From assembly GCF_009900745.1 (NCBI RefSeq), contig NZ_WXVU01000006.1, positions 124,001 through 188,000 of the forward strand: a stretch of DNA of 64,000 nt. Reading direction: 5' to 3'. A model generated the notes under the pieces. That model made no database searches, was not told the DNA's origin, and saw only the letters and a program-made list of their open reading frames with translations. The translations under genes and the position numbers were made by a program. Positions 45,537 through 54,664 of the stretch are shown one piece after another (the first letter of the stretch is position 1; each line of letters begins with the position of its first letter). The stretch comes from Chryseobacterium sp. c4a. Its GTDB lineage: Bacteria; Bacteroidota; Bacteroidia; Flavobacteriales; Weeksellaceae.

Positions 45537-47954
45537 ATGAAAAGATCAAAATTTTTACTTTTTCCAACTGTTGCTATTTCTTCTATGATGACAGCGCAAT
45601 TAACTTCAGTAACTCTTTCCGGAAGAGTCACTACCAAGGATAAAGAAGCACTTCCTTATTCCAATATTATTTTAAAAAAGGAAAAAGATACAGCATTTGT
45701 TGCCGGAACAATTACCAATGAAGAAGGAAGGTTTTCTATGAGTGAAATTAAGCCGGATCACTACCTATTGGAGGCCTCTATCCCAGGATATCATATCTAT
45801 AAACAATCTGTTTTTATCGGAAGTCTTTCTGAATTTTTAGAAATCCCACCTATTGAATTAAACCGAAAACAGGAACAGGAAACGAAAATCGAAGAAGTGG
45901 TTGTATCTGCTTCTAAAAAAAATGAAATCGATAACAAACTTGATAAAAAAACGTATTCTGTAGCAGATAATATAAGCCAGAGCGGAGGATCAGTATTGCA
46001 AAGCATGCAGAATCTTCCCGGAATTACAGTACAGGACGGAAAAGTACAATTAAGAGGAAATGATAAAGTAACCGTTCTTATTGATGGCAAACAAACCGCT
46101 CTTACCGGATTTGGAAGTCAGACAGGACTTGATAATATTCCGTCTTCAGCCATCGAGAAAATTGAGATTATCAACAATCCTTCTTCAAAGTATGATGCCA
46201 ACGGGAATGCCGGAATCATCAATATCATCATGAAGAAAAATAAGCAAAACGGGTGGAACGGGAAACTAGGCTTTACAACAGGTTTGGGTTCATTATGGGT
46301 GAGAAAACAAAACTTGCCAACCATCAGACCTCAATATACACTGACTCCAAAAATTAATCCGTCTCTTTCTCTCAATTACAGAAAAAATAAGGTCAACCTT
46401 TTTTTACAGGCTGATAATTTATACACGGAAACGCTCAATAAAAATGAATTTGTAACCCGTACTTACGATAACGGAACAATTATCAATTCTCAACTGAAAA
46501 GAAATAGAAATACCAATTTCTTTACCACAAAAGCAGGGTTAGACTGGAATATTGATGCACAAAATACGTTGACGGTTTCAGGAATGTATGGAAGTGAAAA
46601 AATTATCGACCGTGGAGATCAGCCATTCTTTAATGGAGATCAATCTCAGCGTCTTCGTCTATGGCAATTTCTGGAAGATGAGCTGAAAACCACCATAATG
46701 GGAAGTGCCTCTTATCAGCATAAATTTAAAGAAGCAGGCCATTTATTAAATGTTGGATTCAATTATACTTTTCACAGGGAGGATGAAAAATACTTCTATG
46801 ATAATTATTTACCGGCTTCTACAGGAACTGATGCTTTTAAACTCTTATCAGATGAGCAGGTTTATGATTTCAATGTAGATTATATAAAGCCTTTAAAATA
46901 TGGTAGAATTGAAACGGGTATTAAACTTAGAAGCAGAAGTATTCCTACCAATATGAACTTTATTCCGGGAGCCAATTCTGTACTCGATGTATCTGCCGGT
47001 GGTAAAGCAGACTATAAAGAATTTATCCCTGCCGTATATGGAAACTATATTTTTGAGAATGAAAAATGGGAAGCAGAGCTTGGACTAAGACTGGAATACG
47101 TAAGAATTGAATACGATGTAAACCCTAATCATCCTACTTATAAAAGTGACGGATATAATTATACTCAGCCATTTCCCAATTTTAGATTAGCATATAAACT
47201 TGATGATCATAACAAGTTTTCCGTATTTTATAACAGAAGGGTAGACCGTCCAAATGAGGTAGATATCAGAATATTTCCAAAATATGATGATGCTGAAATC
47301 ATTAAAGTAGGAAATCCTGCATTAAGACCACAATTTACCAATTCTATTGAGTTGGGATATAAATATAACTGGGATAACGGCTATTTGTATTCAGCTCTCT
47401 ATCATCGTTTTTCCAATGGTACAATTACCCGTATCTCGAGTATTGTACCGGGCAGTAATCTGATTTATGCCATTTTTCAAAATGCAGGAAAAAGTTATAA
47501 TACAGGACTGGAAACGATTTGGAATCAAAAGGTTTCGGATGTATATTCATTCAATATCAATGGGAATATTTATCGCAATCAAATTGATGCATTTACCGTT
47601 CAGAATTTATATCCTCAACCCAATACATTTTCTGCAGACAAGCAGACTGCTGTTTCCGGAAATATAAAGCTGAATAATATCCTTCGTTTTTCAAAAGGAC
47701 TTAATGTTCAACTTACCGCAGTTTATCTGGCTCCGGATGTTATTCCTCAAGGAAAAATAAAGGCAAGATTTAGCATGGATGTTGGATTGAAAAAAGCAAT
47801 TCAGAAAGGGAAGGGAGAACTATTCTTAAATGCCTCTGATCTTCTCAATACTATGGTTATTAAGAAAAATATTCAAGGGATGGGATTTGCTTATACCAGC
47901 AATGATTATTATGAAACTCAGGTAGTAAGGCTGGGTTATAATTATAAATTTTAA
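45537..47954 (+). CDS. TonB-receptor-like outer membrane protein with carboxypeptidase-like N-domain
   Basis: An 805-residue exported protein. A signal peptide (about 1-20) is followed by a carboxypeptidase-D regulatory-like beta-sandwich (about 26-105, VTLSGRVTTKDKEALPYSN). Next come a plug-like domain (about 120-235, VLQSMQNLPGITVQDGKVQLRG, then IEKIEIINNPSSKYDANGNAGI) and an OMP_b-brl_3 barrel to the C-terminal VVRLGYNYKF. This family is numerous in Bacteroidetes; the substrate is unknown and no TonB box was identified. Twenty bases separate it from the PAP2 gene. Confidence 0.88.
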   Translation: MKRSKFLLFPTVAISSMMTAQLTSVTLSGRVTTKDKEALPYSNIILKKEKDTAFVAGTITNEEGRFSMSEIKPDHYLLEASIPGYHIYKQSVFIGSLSEFLEIPPIELNRKQEQETKIEEVVVSASKKNEIDNKLDKKTYSVADNISQSGGSVLQSMQNLPGITVQDGKVQLRGNDKVTVLIDGKQTALTGFGSQTGLDNIPSSAIEKIEIINNPSSKYDANGNAGIINIIMKKNKQNGWNGKLGFTTGLGSLWVRKQNLPTIRPQYTLTPKINPSLSLNYRKNKVNLFLQADNLYTETLNKNEFVTRTYDNGTIINSQLKRNRNTNFFTTKAGLDWNIDAQNTLTVSGMYGSEKIIDRGDQPFFNGDQSQRLRLWQFLEDELKTTIMGSASYQHKFKEAGHLLNVGFNYTFHREDEKYFYDNYLPASTGTDAFKLLSDEQVYDFNVDYIKPLKYGRIETGIKLRSRSIPTNMNFIPGANSVLDVSAGGKADYKEFIPAVYGNYIFENEKWEAELGLRLEYVRIEYDVNPNHPTYKSDGYNYTQPFPNFRLAYKLDDHNKFSVFYNRRVDRPNEVDIRIFPKYDDAEIIKVGNPALRPQFTNSIELGYKYNWDNGYLYSALYHRFSNGTITRISSIVPGSNLIYAIFQNAGKSYNTGLETIWNQKVSDVYSFNINGNIYRNQIDAFTVQNLYPQPNTFSADKQTAVSGNIKLNNILRFSKGLNVQLTAVYLAPDVIPQGKIKARFSMDVGLKKAIQKGKGELFLNASDLLNTMVIKKNIQGMGFAYTSNDYYETQVVRLGYNYKF

Positions 47955-47974
47955 TATAAAACCGACTATGTGCA

Positions 47975-48775
47975 ATGAAAAGATCTTGTCAAAAATCACT
48001 GATCTATCTACTGGTTTTCATTTCAGCTATCAGCAAAATTAACGCTCAGAATAATGATAGCATTACTGTCAATGAATCTAAACAAGATAGTTTGTCTGCT
48101 ATTCAAACAAGTAAACTGAATTATAAAAGTTTGATTATTCCTGCAGCATTCATTACCTATGGAGTAGCAGGTTTAACAACAGATAAACTTAAACAACTGA
48201 ATTTTTCTACCCGCACAGAAATCAATGAGCATCAACCCGCACAGATGAATCTGGATAATTACACCCAATACGTTCCTGCAGTAATGGTATACGGTCTGAA
48301 TGCCATAGGAATAAAAGGAAAACATAACCTGAGAGACCGTACCATTATTTATGCTTCATCACAATTGATTTCTGCAGCATTTACTATGCCTTTAAAGTAT
48401 CTTGTCAAAGAAGAGAGACCCGATAAGTCTAATACACTTTCATTTCCTTCAGGACATTCTGCTACAGCTTTTTCCTCTGCACAATTTATGTTCAGGGAAT
48501 ATAAGGATACCAATTTCTGGCTCAGTCTTTCCGGGTATCCGTTTGCAATTTTTACTGGAGTATACCGAATGCTGAATGATAAACATTGGTTGGGCGATGT
48601 TGTTGCAGGTGCAGGTTTTGGAATTCTGTCTACAGAATTAGCCTATTGGCTTTTCCCAAGAATCGATGCGATGCTTCGTGGAAAGAATAAAAATAAAAAC
48701 TTATCGAGTTCTACAATGGTTATGCCTTTCTATCAGAATAAAACAGTAGGAATAGGATTGGTTAAGAATTTCTGA
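47975..48775 (+). CDS. PAP2-family phosphatase
   Basis: A 266-residue exported or membrane-associated phosphatase with a signal peptide (ending SKINAQ). The three PAP2 motifs are KYLVKEERPDK (KxxxxxxRP), SFPSGHSATAFS (PSGH) and VYRMLNDKHWLGDVVAGAG (YR...H...D, where the usual Ser-Arg is Tyr-Arg). Family members dephosphorylate undecaprenyl pyrophosphate, phosphatidylglycerol phosphate or lipid A. Behind a two-component system and an outer membrane protein, a lipid A or envelope lipid role is plausible. Confidence 0.88.
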   Translation: MKRSCQKSLIYLLVFISAISKINAQNNDSITVNESKQDSLSAIQTSKLNYKSLIIPAAFITYGVAGLTTDKLKQLNFSTRTEINEHQPAQMNLDNYTQYVPAVMVYGLNAIGIKGKHNLRDRTIIYASSQLISAAFTMPLKYLVKEERPDKSNTLSFPSGHSATAFSSAQFMFREYKDTNFWLSLSGYPFAIFTGVYRMLNDKHWLGDVVAGAGFGILSTELAYWLFPRIDAMLRGKNKNKNLSSSTMVMPFYQNKTVGIGLVKNF

Positions 48776-49142
48776 TTTAATTTTTAAACCATTAAATCGT
48801 ATTAAGATTTTAAGGGAATTTAAGGTTCAAATACATTTGAATGAAGCTTTTTTAAGGACATTTAAATACAAATAATTGATAAACAGACTCGGCGGCCTTT
48901 GGCCGCCGAGTCCTTATATTCAGACTAAAGACACTGCTTATTGATTGAAAAGACGATTCCCTTCTGGTTCTCAAAATTGCAATATGCCTTTTTCAACGCA
49001 AAGTGTTAAGAGGTACATGCTACATGTCTAAAAAGGTAAAGATGAAACCAACTGAATAACATTGAAAAAATGCAAAACTTAAACATTTATTCCATTATAA
49101 TTTATATTTTCGCACTTCAAAATTAAAATAAACTAAAAAACC
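48776..49142. other. intergenic region with GC-rich hairpin
   Basis: About 370 bases between PAP2 and the T9SS protein. Apart from the hairpin at 48886-48912 it holds only AT-rich sequence, with AACGCAAAG-type repeat fragments near 48980. No coding frame is credible. Confidence 0.45.
48886..48912. repeat. perfect 12-bp GC-rich hairpin
   Basis: GACTCGGCGGCC-TTT-GGCCGCCGAGTC: a perfect 12-base stem with a three-base loop, very GC-rich in an AT-rich region. It is 110 bases past the PAP2 stop and lacks a T tail. It may terminate transcription or be a mobile palindrome. Confidence 0.8.
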
Positions 49143-50744
49143 ATGAAATTCAATTTCAAAAAAACGTTACCTGTATTGGCAGCTTTCTTTTTTTCTGGCT
49201 TTAGTATGGCACAGGCTCCAGCAATACAATGGCAAAAATCTTTTGGAGGAACAAACGCTGATCGTTCACATACTATTATTCAAACCAGTGATGGTGGATA
49301 TATGATTAGTGGGGCTTCTAATTCGAATAATGGGGATGTAACCGGAAATCACGGAAATCAAGATTACTGGCTTCTAAAATTAAATTCAACAGGAAATCTC
49401 CAATGGCAAAAATCCCTGGGAGGATCAGGTAATGACTACGCAAGTTCTGTCATTCAAACTGCTGATGGTGGATATGTTGTTGCCGGAACTACTGATTCAA
49501 ATAATGGTGATGTAACAGGTAATAAAGGTCTTACAGATGGATGGGTTTTAAAATTAAACTCTGATGCTGGAGTCATTTACTGGAAAAAGACTTTTGGTGG
49601 AACAAAGTATGATGTGATTAACCAAATGGTTCCTACAACAGACGGTGGATATATATTTGTGGGGAACTCTACTTCGACCACTGGTGATGTAACAGGAAAT
49701 AATGGTTATGTAGATTATTGGATTGTAAAAATAAATTCTGATGGAAATATCCAATGGAAAAAATCTTTAGGGGGAACAGGGGATGACAGGGCTACTTCTG
49801 TTGTTCAAACCAGTGATGGTGGATATGCCATTGCAGGATATGCTGAAAACAATGATGGCGATGTTACAGGAAATCACGGTGGAAAGGACTATTGGATCAT
49901 AAGATTAAATTCTGATGGTGGAGTTATTTTCTGGAAAAAATCTTTTGGGGGATCGCATCAGGATTTACCTTGGTCTATGGTTAAAACTTCAGATGGAGGG
50001 TTTATTGTAGCAGGTCATGCTTTTTCTAATGATGGAGATGTAACAGAGAATCATGACGGAACTGATTTTTGGGTAGTTAAAATAAATGAAGCAGGAAATA
50101 TTCAATGGCAAAAAGCTTTGGGAGGATCTAAACTCGACCAGGCGTTTTCTATTATCCAATCTACTGATGGCGGATATTTGGTAGTAGGAAGTACAATTTC
50201 AAATGACGGTCAGGTAGTAGGATATCACCCTCCTACAAATACAGGACCTGGAGAAGCTCCTCTCTCTTTTGATTATTGGGCCGTAAAATTGAGTGCAACA
50301 GGAAATATAAAATGGCAAAAATGCTTAGGAGGATCAGACACAGATGAGGCTTCATCTGTTATACAAACCGCAGATGGGGGATATGTCATTCTGGGTAATT
50401 CTAAATCAAATAATGGAGATGTTACAGGAAATCATGGAGATTATGATATTTGGGTGGTAAAACTTGCTTCGGATAATCTGGCTACCAACGAGGTAGAGAA
50501 AGATGATAAGATTGCCATTAACCTATTTCCAAATCCGGCAAAAGATCATGTTACTTTAAAACTTGATTATTATACATCTTCTATGGAAGCTACGATTACC
50601 GATATGCTGGGAAAAACTGTTCATCAACAGAAATTAGAAGGATTAAATACGAAAATCAACACAAGTCGTCTTGAAAAAGGAGTTTATTTCCTGAATGTAG
50701 TAGGTGGCAATCAAAAAATAACTAAGAAATTCATTATAGAATAA
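49143..50744 (+). CDS. secreted seven-repeat protein with T9SS type A sorting domain
   Basis: A 533-residue secreted protein. A signal peptide (about 1-24, FSGFSMAQ) is followed by seven repeats of about 58 residues (roughly 26-450). Each has W-x-K-S-x-GG, a TSDGGY-type turn with a following strand, GDVTGNHG and DYW-x-x-KL. The sixth repeat carries a 14-residue insertion (PPTNTGPGEAPLSF). Seven such units suggest a seven-bladed beta-propeller. The C-terminal 80 residues are a type IX sorting domain (INLFPNPAKDHVTL... GVYFLNVVGG... KKFIIE), so it is exported to the surface. Its binding partner is unknown. Confidence 0.88.
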   Translation: MKFNFKKTLPVLAAFFFSGFSMAQAPAIQWQKSFGGTNADRSHTIIQTSDGGYMISGASNSNNGDVTGNHGNQDYWLLKLNSTGNLQWQKSLGGSGNDYASSVIQTADGGYVVAGTTDSNNGDVTGNKGLTDGWVLKLNSDAGVIYWKKTFGGTKYDVINQMVPTTDGGYIFVGNSTSTTGDVTGNNGYVDYWIVKINSDGNIQWKKSLGGTGDDRATSVVQTSDGGYAIAGYAENNDGDVTGNHGGKDYWIIRLNSDGGVIFWKKSFGGSHQDLPWSMVKTSDGGFIVAGHAFSNDGDVTENHDGTDFWVVKINEAGNIQWQKALGGSKLDQAFSIIQSTDGGYLVVGSTISNDGQVVGYHPPTNTGPGEAPLSFDYWAVKLSATGNIKWQKCLGGSDTDEASSVIQTADGGYVILGNSKSNNGDVTGNHGDYDIWVVKLASDNLATNEVEKDDKIAINLFPNPAKDHVTLKLDYYTSSMEATITDMLGKTVHQQKLEGLNTKINTSRLEKGVYFLNVVGGNQKITKKFIIE

Positions 50745-50765
50745 TTCCTAAAAAAAAATACTCAT

Positions 50766-50791
50766 AAAACCACACTTCTTGTGTGGTTTTT
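50766..50791 (+). terminator. rho-independent terminator
   Basis: AAAACCACAC and GTGTGGTTTT form a perfect 10-bp stem around TTCTT, ending in T's, 21 bases after the T9SS protein stop. Confidence 0.85.
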
Positions 50792-50885
50792 GCATTTATG
50801 TTATTATAAAAATTTCTTTAGACAACTTTTGCCTTCCGGATGATCTTTGCGAGCAAAGCAGGAAAGAACCTTTTCAGATAAACGC

Positions 50886-51620
50886 CTAATACTTCTTTAC
50901 CGCCAATAGCTTTTTGATTTTCTTTTTTTCAATGGCATTCAGCATTTTTTTAGCGAAGACATTTACAGGCATACCATTATTGGTGGCATCGTCCATCGTT
51001 CCTTGTGTTGAACCATCACCTGTTACGGCATGAATAGAAATATTGGTTTGTATAAATCCGGGACAGATGATTGTTATCGAAATGTTTTGACTATATAATT
51101 CAGCACGCAAAGCATCAAAGAACCCATGAAGAGCATGTTTTGCTGCAGCGTAGCCACTGCGCATCGGAGCTCCGAATACGCCCATAAGACTTGAAACTAC
51201 AGCGATCTGCCCACCATTATTTTTTATCATATACGGAATAACAGCCTTCGTTAAGGCAACAGTTCCAATAAAATCAACATCCATTAAGCGCTTGTCCACT
51301 TCTATATCTGTTTCCATGGCCAGAGAACGTTGGGATAATCCTGCGTTATTAATTAAAATATCAATTTTTCCAAAGGCTGCTACTGCTTTGGCAGCTATTT
51401 CCGGCATTTCCTTATAATTCTTCAGATCCAAAGGGATTACTGTATATTGATTAACGGTAAGTCCAATACTTTCAGCGACTTCATACAGCTGTTCCTCATT
51501 TCTGGAAGAAAGAATCACTTTTGCAGTGCTATTTTCCGCCAGTTCTTTTACCAAAGCTTCCCCAATTCCTGATGATGCTCCTGTAATCCAAACGACTTTG
51601 TTATGATAATAGTTATTCAT
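50886..51620 (-). CDS. SDR-family NAD(P)-dependent oxidoreductase
   Basis: A 244-residue classical short-chain dehydrogenase. The cofactor loop is ITGASSGIGEA, NNAG is in ILINNAGLSQR, and the catalytic Ser and Tyr-x3-Lys are in AVVSSLMGV and SGYAAAKHAL. Its closest general type is the DHRS7-like branch. It is 9 bases downstream of an FAD-dependent dehydrogenase, so the two form an operon and may act on the same (possibly steroid- or lipid-like) substrate. Confidence 0.88.
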   Translation of the reverse strand: MNNYYHNKVVWITGASSGIGEALVKELAENSTAKVILSSRNEEQLYEVAESIGLTVNQYTVIPLDLKNYKEMPEIAAKAVAAFGKIDILINNAGLSQRSLAMETDIEVDKRLMDVDFIGTVALTKAVIPYMIKNNGGQIAVVSSLMGVFGAPMRSGYAAAKHALHGFFDALRAELYSQNISITIICPGFIQTNISIHAVTGDGSTQGTMDDATNNGMPVNVFAKKMLNAIEKKKIKKLLAVKKY

Positions 51621-51629
51621 TCCGTGTCT

Positions 51630-53309
51630 TTATAGATTTGAATTATCTTTTTCTAATCCGGCAATATACTTTCCGGCTTTCATTCCTGAGAAAATACATC
51701 CACCAAGAAACGTTCCTTCTAATGCGCGGTATCCATGCATTCCGCCACCTCCAAATCCAGCTACTTCACCAGCAGCATACAGTCCTTCAATAACACTATC
51801 GTCTTCTCTTAATACCTGTCCGTTAAGGTTGGTTTTTATTCCACCAAGTGTTTTTCTCGTCAAAATATTCAATCGAACCGCAATCAAAGGGCCATTTTCA
51901 GGAGAAAGAATCTTATGCGGAGCCGCAACTCTTCCCAGTTTATCTCCTATATAACTTCTCGTACTTCTGATATAATTAACCTGTGTGTCCTTTGAAAATT
52001 GATTGTCAAGTTCACGGTCTCTGGCTTCAATCTGAGATTTTATTTTTTCATAATTCAGAAGGTGATTACCTGCCAGCTGATTCATTTTCTCTACCAGATC
52101 TTTCAGATTATCAGAGACAATAAAATCTTTACCATGTTCTTTAAAAGCTTCAACAGGATCAGGAGCTTTTTTACCAAACATTCGTTTCAGGAAAAGAATA
52201 TAATCCTTATTGGTGATATCCGGATTCTGTTCGGAACCAGACAGAGCAAATTCTTTTTTAATGATTTTTTGGGTCAGAATAAACCAGGAATAAGAATATC
52301 CTGTATCCTGAATATACTTAAGAGTTCCCAAAGTATCAAATCCAGGAAGAAATGGAGCTGGAAGACGTTTCCCTTTAGCATCAAACCATAGGGAAGAAGG
52401 GCCGGGAAGTATCCGGATTCCATGATTAGGCCAGATGGGATTCCAGTTTTGTAAACCTTCCGTATAATGCCACATTCGGTCACGATTGATGATATGAGCA
52501 CCTGCATTTTCAGCAATGCCAATCATTTTACCATCTACATAGGCAGGAACTCCACAAACCATATTCTCAGGAGGGCTTCCTAATCTTTCGGGCCAGTTTT
52601 TCCTTACCAGTTCATGATTGGCACCTATGCCGCCAGAAGCAATGATAATATGAACAGCAGAATAATCAAATTGTGAGATTATATTTCTATTGGTAGCAAC
52701 CCCTCTTTCCTGAGTATCATTTTCAAGAATATTGCCTTTCACTCCCGTTATCTTTCCATTTTCAACAACCAGTTCTGTAACTCTATGCCGAAATTTCATC
52801 TGCAACAGACCTTTTCCTTTAGCTAGATAGGCTTTTTCCACAAAAGGTTTTATGACCCCTGTACCTGTTCCCCAACTTACGTGAAAACGGGGAACAGAAT
52901 TTCCATGTCCGTTGGCCGATCCGTCACCACGTTCTGCCCAACCAACCATAAACATTAGCTTAATTCCCAGTTTAGAAATGTATTCATATTTTTCACTGGC
53001 AGCAAACTTCAGATACGCTTCTGCCCATTTACGAGGCCAGTAATCTTCTTCACGGTCAAAACCAGCCGTCCCTTTCCAATCCTGTAGAGCTAATTCGTAA
53101 GAATCTTTAATTCCCACTCTTCGTTGTTGAGGAGAATTAATAAGGAAAAGCCCACCAAATGACCAGAAAGCCTGTCCGCCGATATTTTGTTCGGTCTCCT
53201 GATCAAGTAACAACACCTTTTTTCCGGCATTTGTAATTTCCATCGCTGCAGTAAGTCCTGCTAAACCGGTTCCTATAATAATGGCATCAGGCTGGAATGT
53301 TTCTTCCAT
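51630..53309 (-). CDS. FAD-dependent dehydrogenase (KstD/fumarate-reductase-like flavoprotein)
   Basis: About 559 residues. The N-terminal Rossmann fold DAIIIGTGLAGLTAAMEI binds FAD, and LLDQETEQNIGGQAFWSFGG is typical of the group. IIIASGGIGANHELVRKNWP and, near the C-terminus, GLYAAGEVAGFGGGGMHGYRALEG complete the flavin site. This matches the FAD_binding_2 group annotated as FAD-binding dehydrogenase (COG3573), related to 3-ketosteroid dehydrogenases. The chosen ATG gives MEETFQPDAI; an upstream GTG adds 7 residues. It forms an operon with the SDR gene. The substrate is unknown. Confidence 0.85.
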   Translation of the reverse strand: MEETFQPDAIIIGTGLAGLTAAMEITNAGKKVLLLDQETEQNIGGQAFWSFGGLFLINSPQQRRVGIKDSYELALQDWKGTAGFDREEDYWPRKWAEAYLKFAASEKYEYISKLGIKLMFMVGWAERGDGSANGHGNSVPRFHVSWGTGTGVIKPFVEKAYLAKGKGLLQMKFRHRVTELVVENGKITGVKGNILENDTQERGVATNRNIISQFDYSAVHIIIASGGIGANHELVRKNWPERLGSPPENMVCGVPAYVDGKMIGIAENAGAHIINRDRMWHYTEGLQNWNPIWPNHGIRILPGPSSLWFDAKGKRLPAPFLPGFDTLGTLKYIQDTGYSYSWFILTQKIIKKEFALSGSEQNPDITNKDYILFLKRMFGKKAPDPVEAFKEHGKDFIVSDNLKDLVEKMNQLAGNHLLNYEKIKSQIEARDRELDNQFSKDTQVNYIRSTRSYIGDKLGRVAAPHKILSPENGPLIAVRLNILTRKTLGGIKTNLNGQVLREDDSVIEGLYAAGEVAGFGGGGMHGYRALEGTFLGGCIFSGMKAGKYIAGLEKDNSNL

Positions 53310-53434
53310 GATAAAGTTTTTTTGATTCACAATACTTTATATAAATGTATAAATTATTTGCGCTCAATAAGGCCTTCTTTTAAAAATGAAAGAATTATTA
53401 TACTGTGAGATACATAAAAATATCAAAATAATTT

Positions 53435-54538
53435 TTAGTTCAGCGCCTCCCATTCAACCTTTGCACCCAAGTCTTCCAATTGTTTACCGTCAGCCTCCAA
53501 CCATTTACGATATCCTGTCCTGAACAATATTCTTGATTTTTTACTAAGCTCAAGGGCTTCCGATCCGGAGAGAGCAAATTCTTTTTTAAGCAATGCTATG
53601 ACCTTCATCTTATTGGGCCCAATATCGGTAATGTATAAATTGGTTTCCGAACCTATTGATTCATAAGATTCTATTGACACCATGTCATCATCTTCTTCCT
53701 CAATATTGGTGTATACTTCTTTCCATAAAGGGTTTTCCAAATCTATATTTTCATCAAAATAATGAATCAATCTTTCTTTATCAGATCTTAATTTTTGAAT
53801 CTGATCCAATATTTCCTGAAAGATATGTAAGCTTTCAGCAACTTGTATGGGCTCCCAACTTCCTTGTCCATGGTAGGCAAAATAAACTGGAAAACCATCT
53901 GTAAACTCATCCAAATCAATAAAAAAAGGATCTGCATAATAATTAGATGCCAAAACAAGCCAGCTTGATCTGAATTCTCCCGAAGCATTACCTGTCAGCA
54001 TTTTATTCTCTACTGAGTTGTAAAGATATCCGTCCTGAAAATAATAAATATATTCAGCAGAAGCATAGTTTTCCGGCAAGGCAAGTCCTTCAATCCTGAT
54101 AGGATTACTTAAAAACTTCAGAATAAAAGGGTAGGAAGAGATTTTCTGAAATAAAGTAGTATTTTTCTCCTTCCCAGTCTCAATTTCAATATCTGAAATT
54201 CTATTTTGTTGTCTATCAAATGGAAACTTTCGTTGCATCCAGTGGAGTAGATCCCGATCCAAAACCTCAAAATGTTCTTCCTGCAATACACCATAGGAAC
54301 TTAAATAGACTTTTGTATTGCTATTGTCTTTTGAAATAACAGCAACCTGTCCTCCGGAATCATCCGCCACAGGAATATATCCAGGAAGGTATTCTTCAAA
54401 GTTATAGGTATCATAGCGCTCCTGGAGTTCTTCTTCAGTTCTGAAGACCCGCACTACATCATAAACAACATCATCTTTAAACTTTTTAGCAAAAGCCTTT
54501 ATAAACTTTACCCAATGATCCGGAGGATTGATTTTCAT
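53435..54538 (-). CDS. tandem SUKH-domain protein with L7/L12-like C-terminus
   Basis: A 367-residue soluble protein. Residues about 15-110 look like a SMI1/KNR4 (SUKH) domain: FEEYLPGYIPVADDSGGQVAVI. A second copy follows at about 165-275: SSWLVLASNYYADPFFIDLDE, then PVYFAYHGQGSWEPIQVAESL. The last 62 residues, from GPNKMKVIALLKKEFALSGSEA to LGAKVEW, match the C-terminal domain of ribosomal protein L7/L12. SUKH proteins often serve as immunity proteins against polymorphic toxins; the L7/L12-type end could bind translation factors. No toxin gene is adjacent. Function unknown. Confidence 0.7.
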   Translation of the reverse strand: MKINPPDHWVKFIKAFAKKFKDDVVYDVVRVFRTEEELQERYDTYNFEEYLPGYIPVADDSGGQVAVISKDNSNTKVYLSSYGVLQEEHFEVLDRDLLHWMQRKFPFDRQQNRISDIEIETGKEKNTTLFQKISSYPFILKFLSNPIRIEGLALPENYASAEYIYYFQDGYLYNSVENKMLTGNASGEFRSSWLVLASNYYADPFFIDLDEFTDGFPVYFAYHGQGSWEPIQVAESLHIFQEILDQIQKLRSDKERLIHYFDENIDLENPLWKEVYTNIEEEDDDMVSIESYESIGSETNLYITDIGPNKMKVIALLKKEFALSGSEALELSKKSRILFRTGYRKWLEADGKQLEDLGAKVEWEALN

Positions 54539-54639
54539 AGAATGAAAGAATGCTTTAAAATTGTTGAAATCACGATCAATGATTGATTATGATTCATTTT
54601 TCTCCACTAAAATACAAAAAGCGAAATCATTTGAAGTTT

Positions 54640-54647
54640 TATCTTTG
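54640..54647 (+). promoter_or_regulatory. -7 promoter element (TATCTTTG)
   Basis: Exact TAnnTTTG match 17 bases before the start of the 91-residue protein gene. Confidence 0.55.
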
Positions 54648-54664
54648 TTAAAAATCATATTACT

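Noticed and set aside
49143..50744. CRISPR array or tandem DNA repeat locus.
   Set aside because: The period is about 177 bases and in frame, and each unit encodes a propeller-like repeat; it is one protein-coding gene.
51630..54538. The ten-residue string KKEFALSGSE occurs both in the FAD dehydrogenase and in the L7/L12-like tail of the SUKH protein, with similar DNA.
   Set aside because: The match ends abruptly on both sides and the two proteins have different folds; chance similarity in AT-rich coding sequence is the simpler reading.
53435..54538. Toxin-immunity pair with the SUKH protein.
   Set aside because: No gene with toxin, Rhs, DUF or secretion-tail features is adjacent; the neighbours are an FAD dehydrogenase and a small beta-rich protein.
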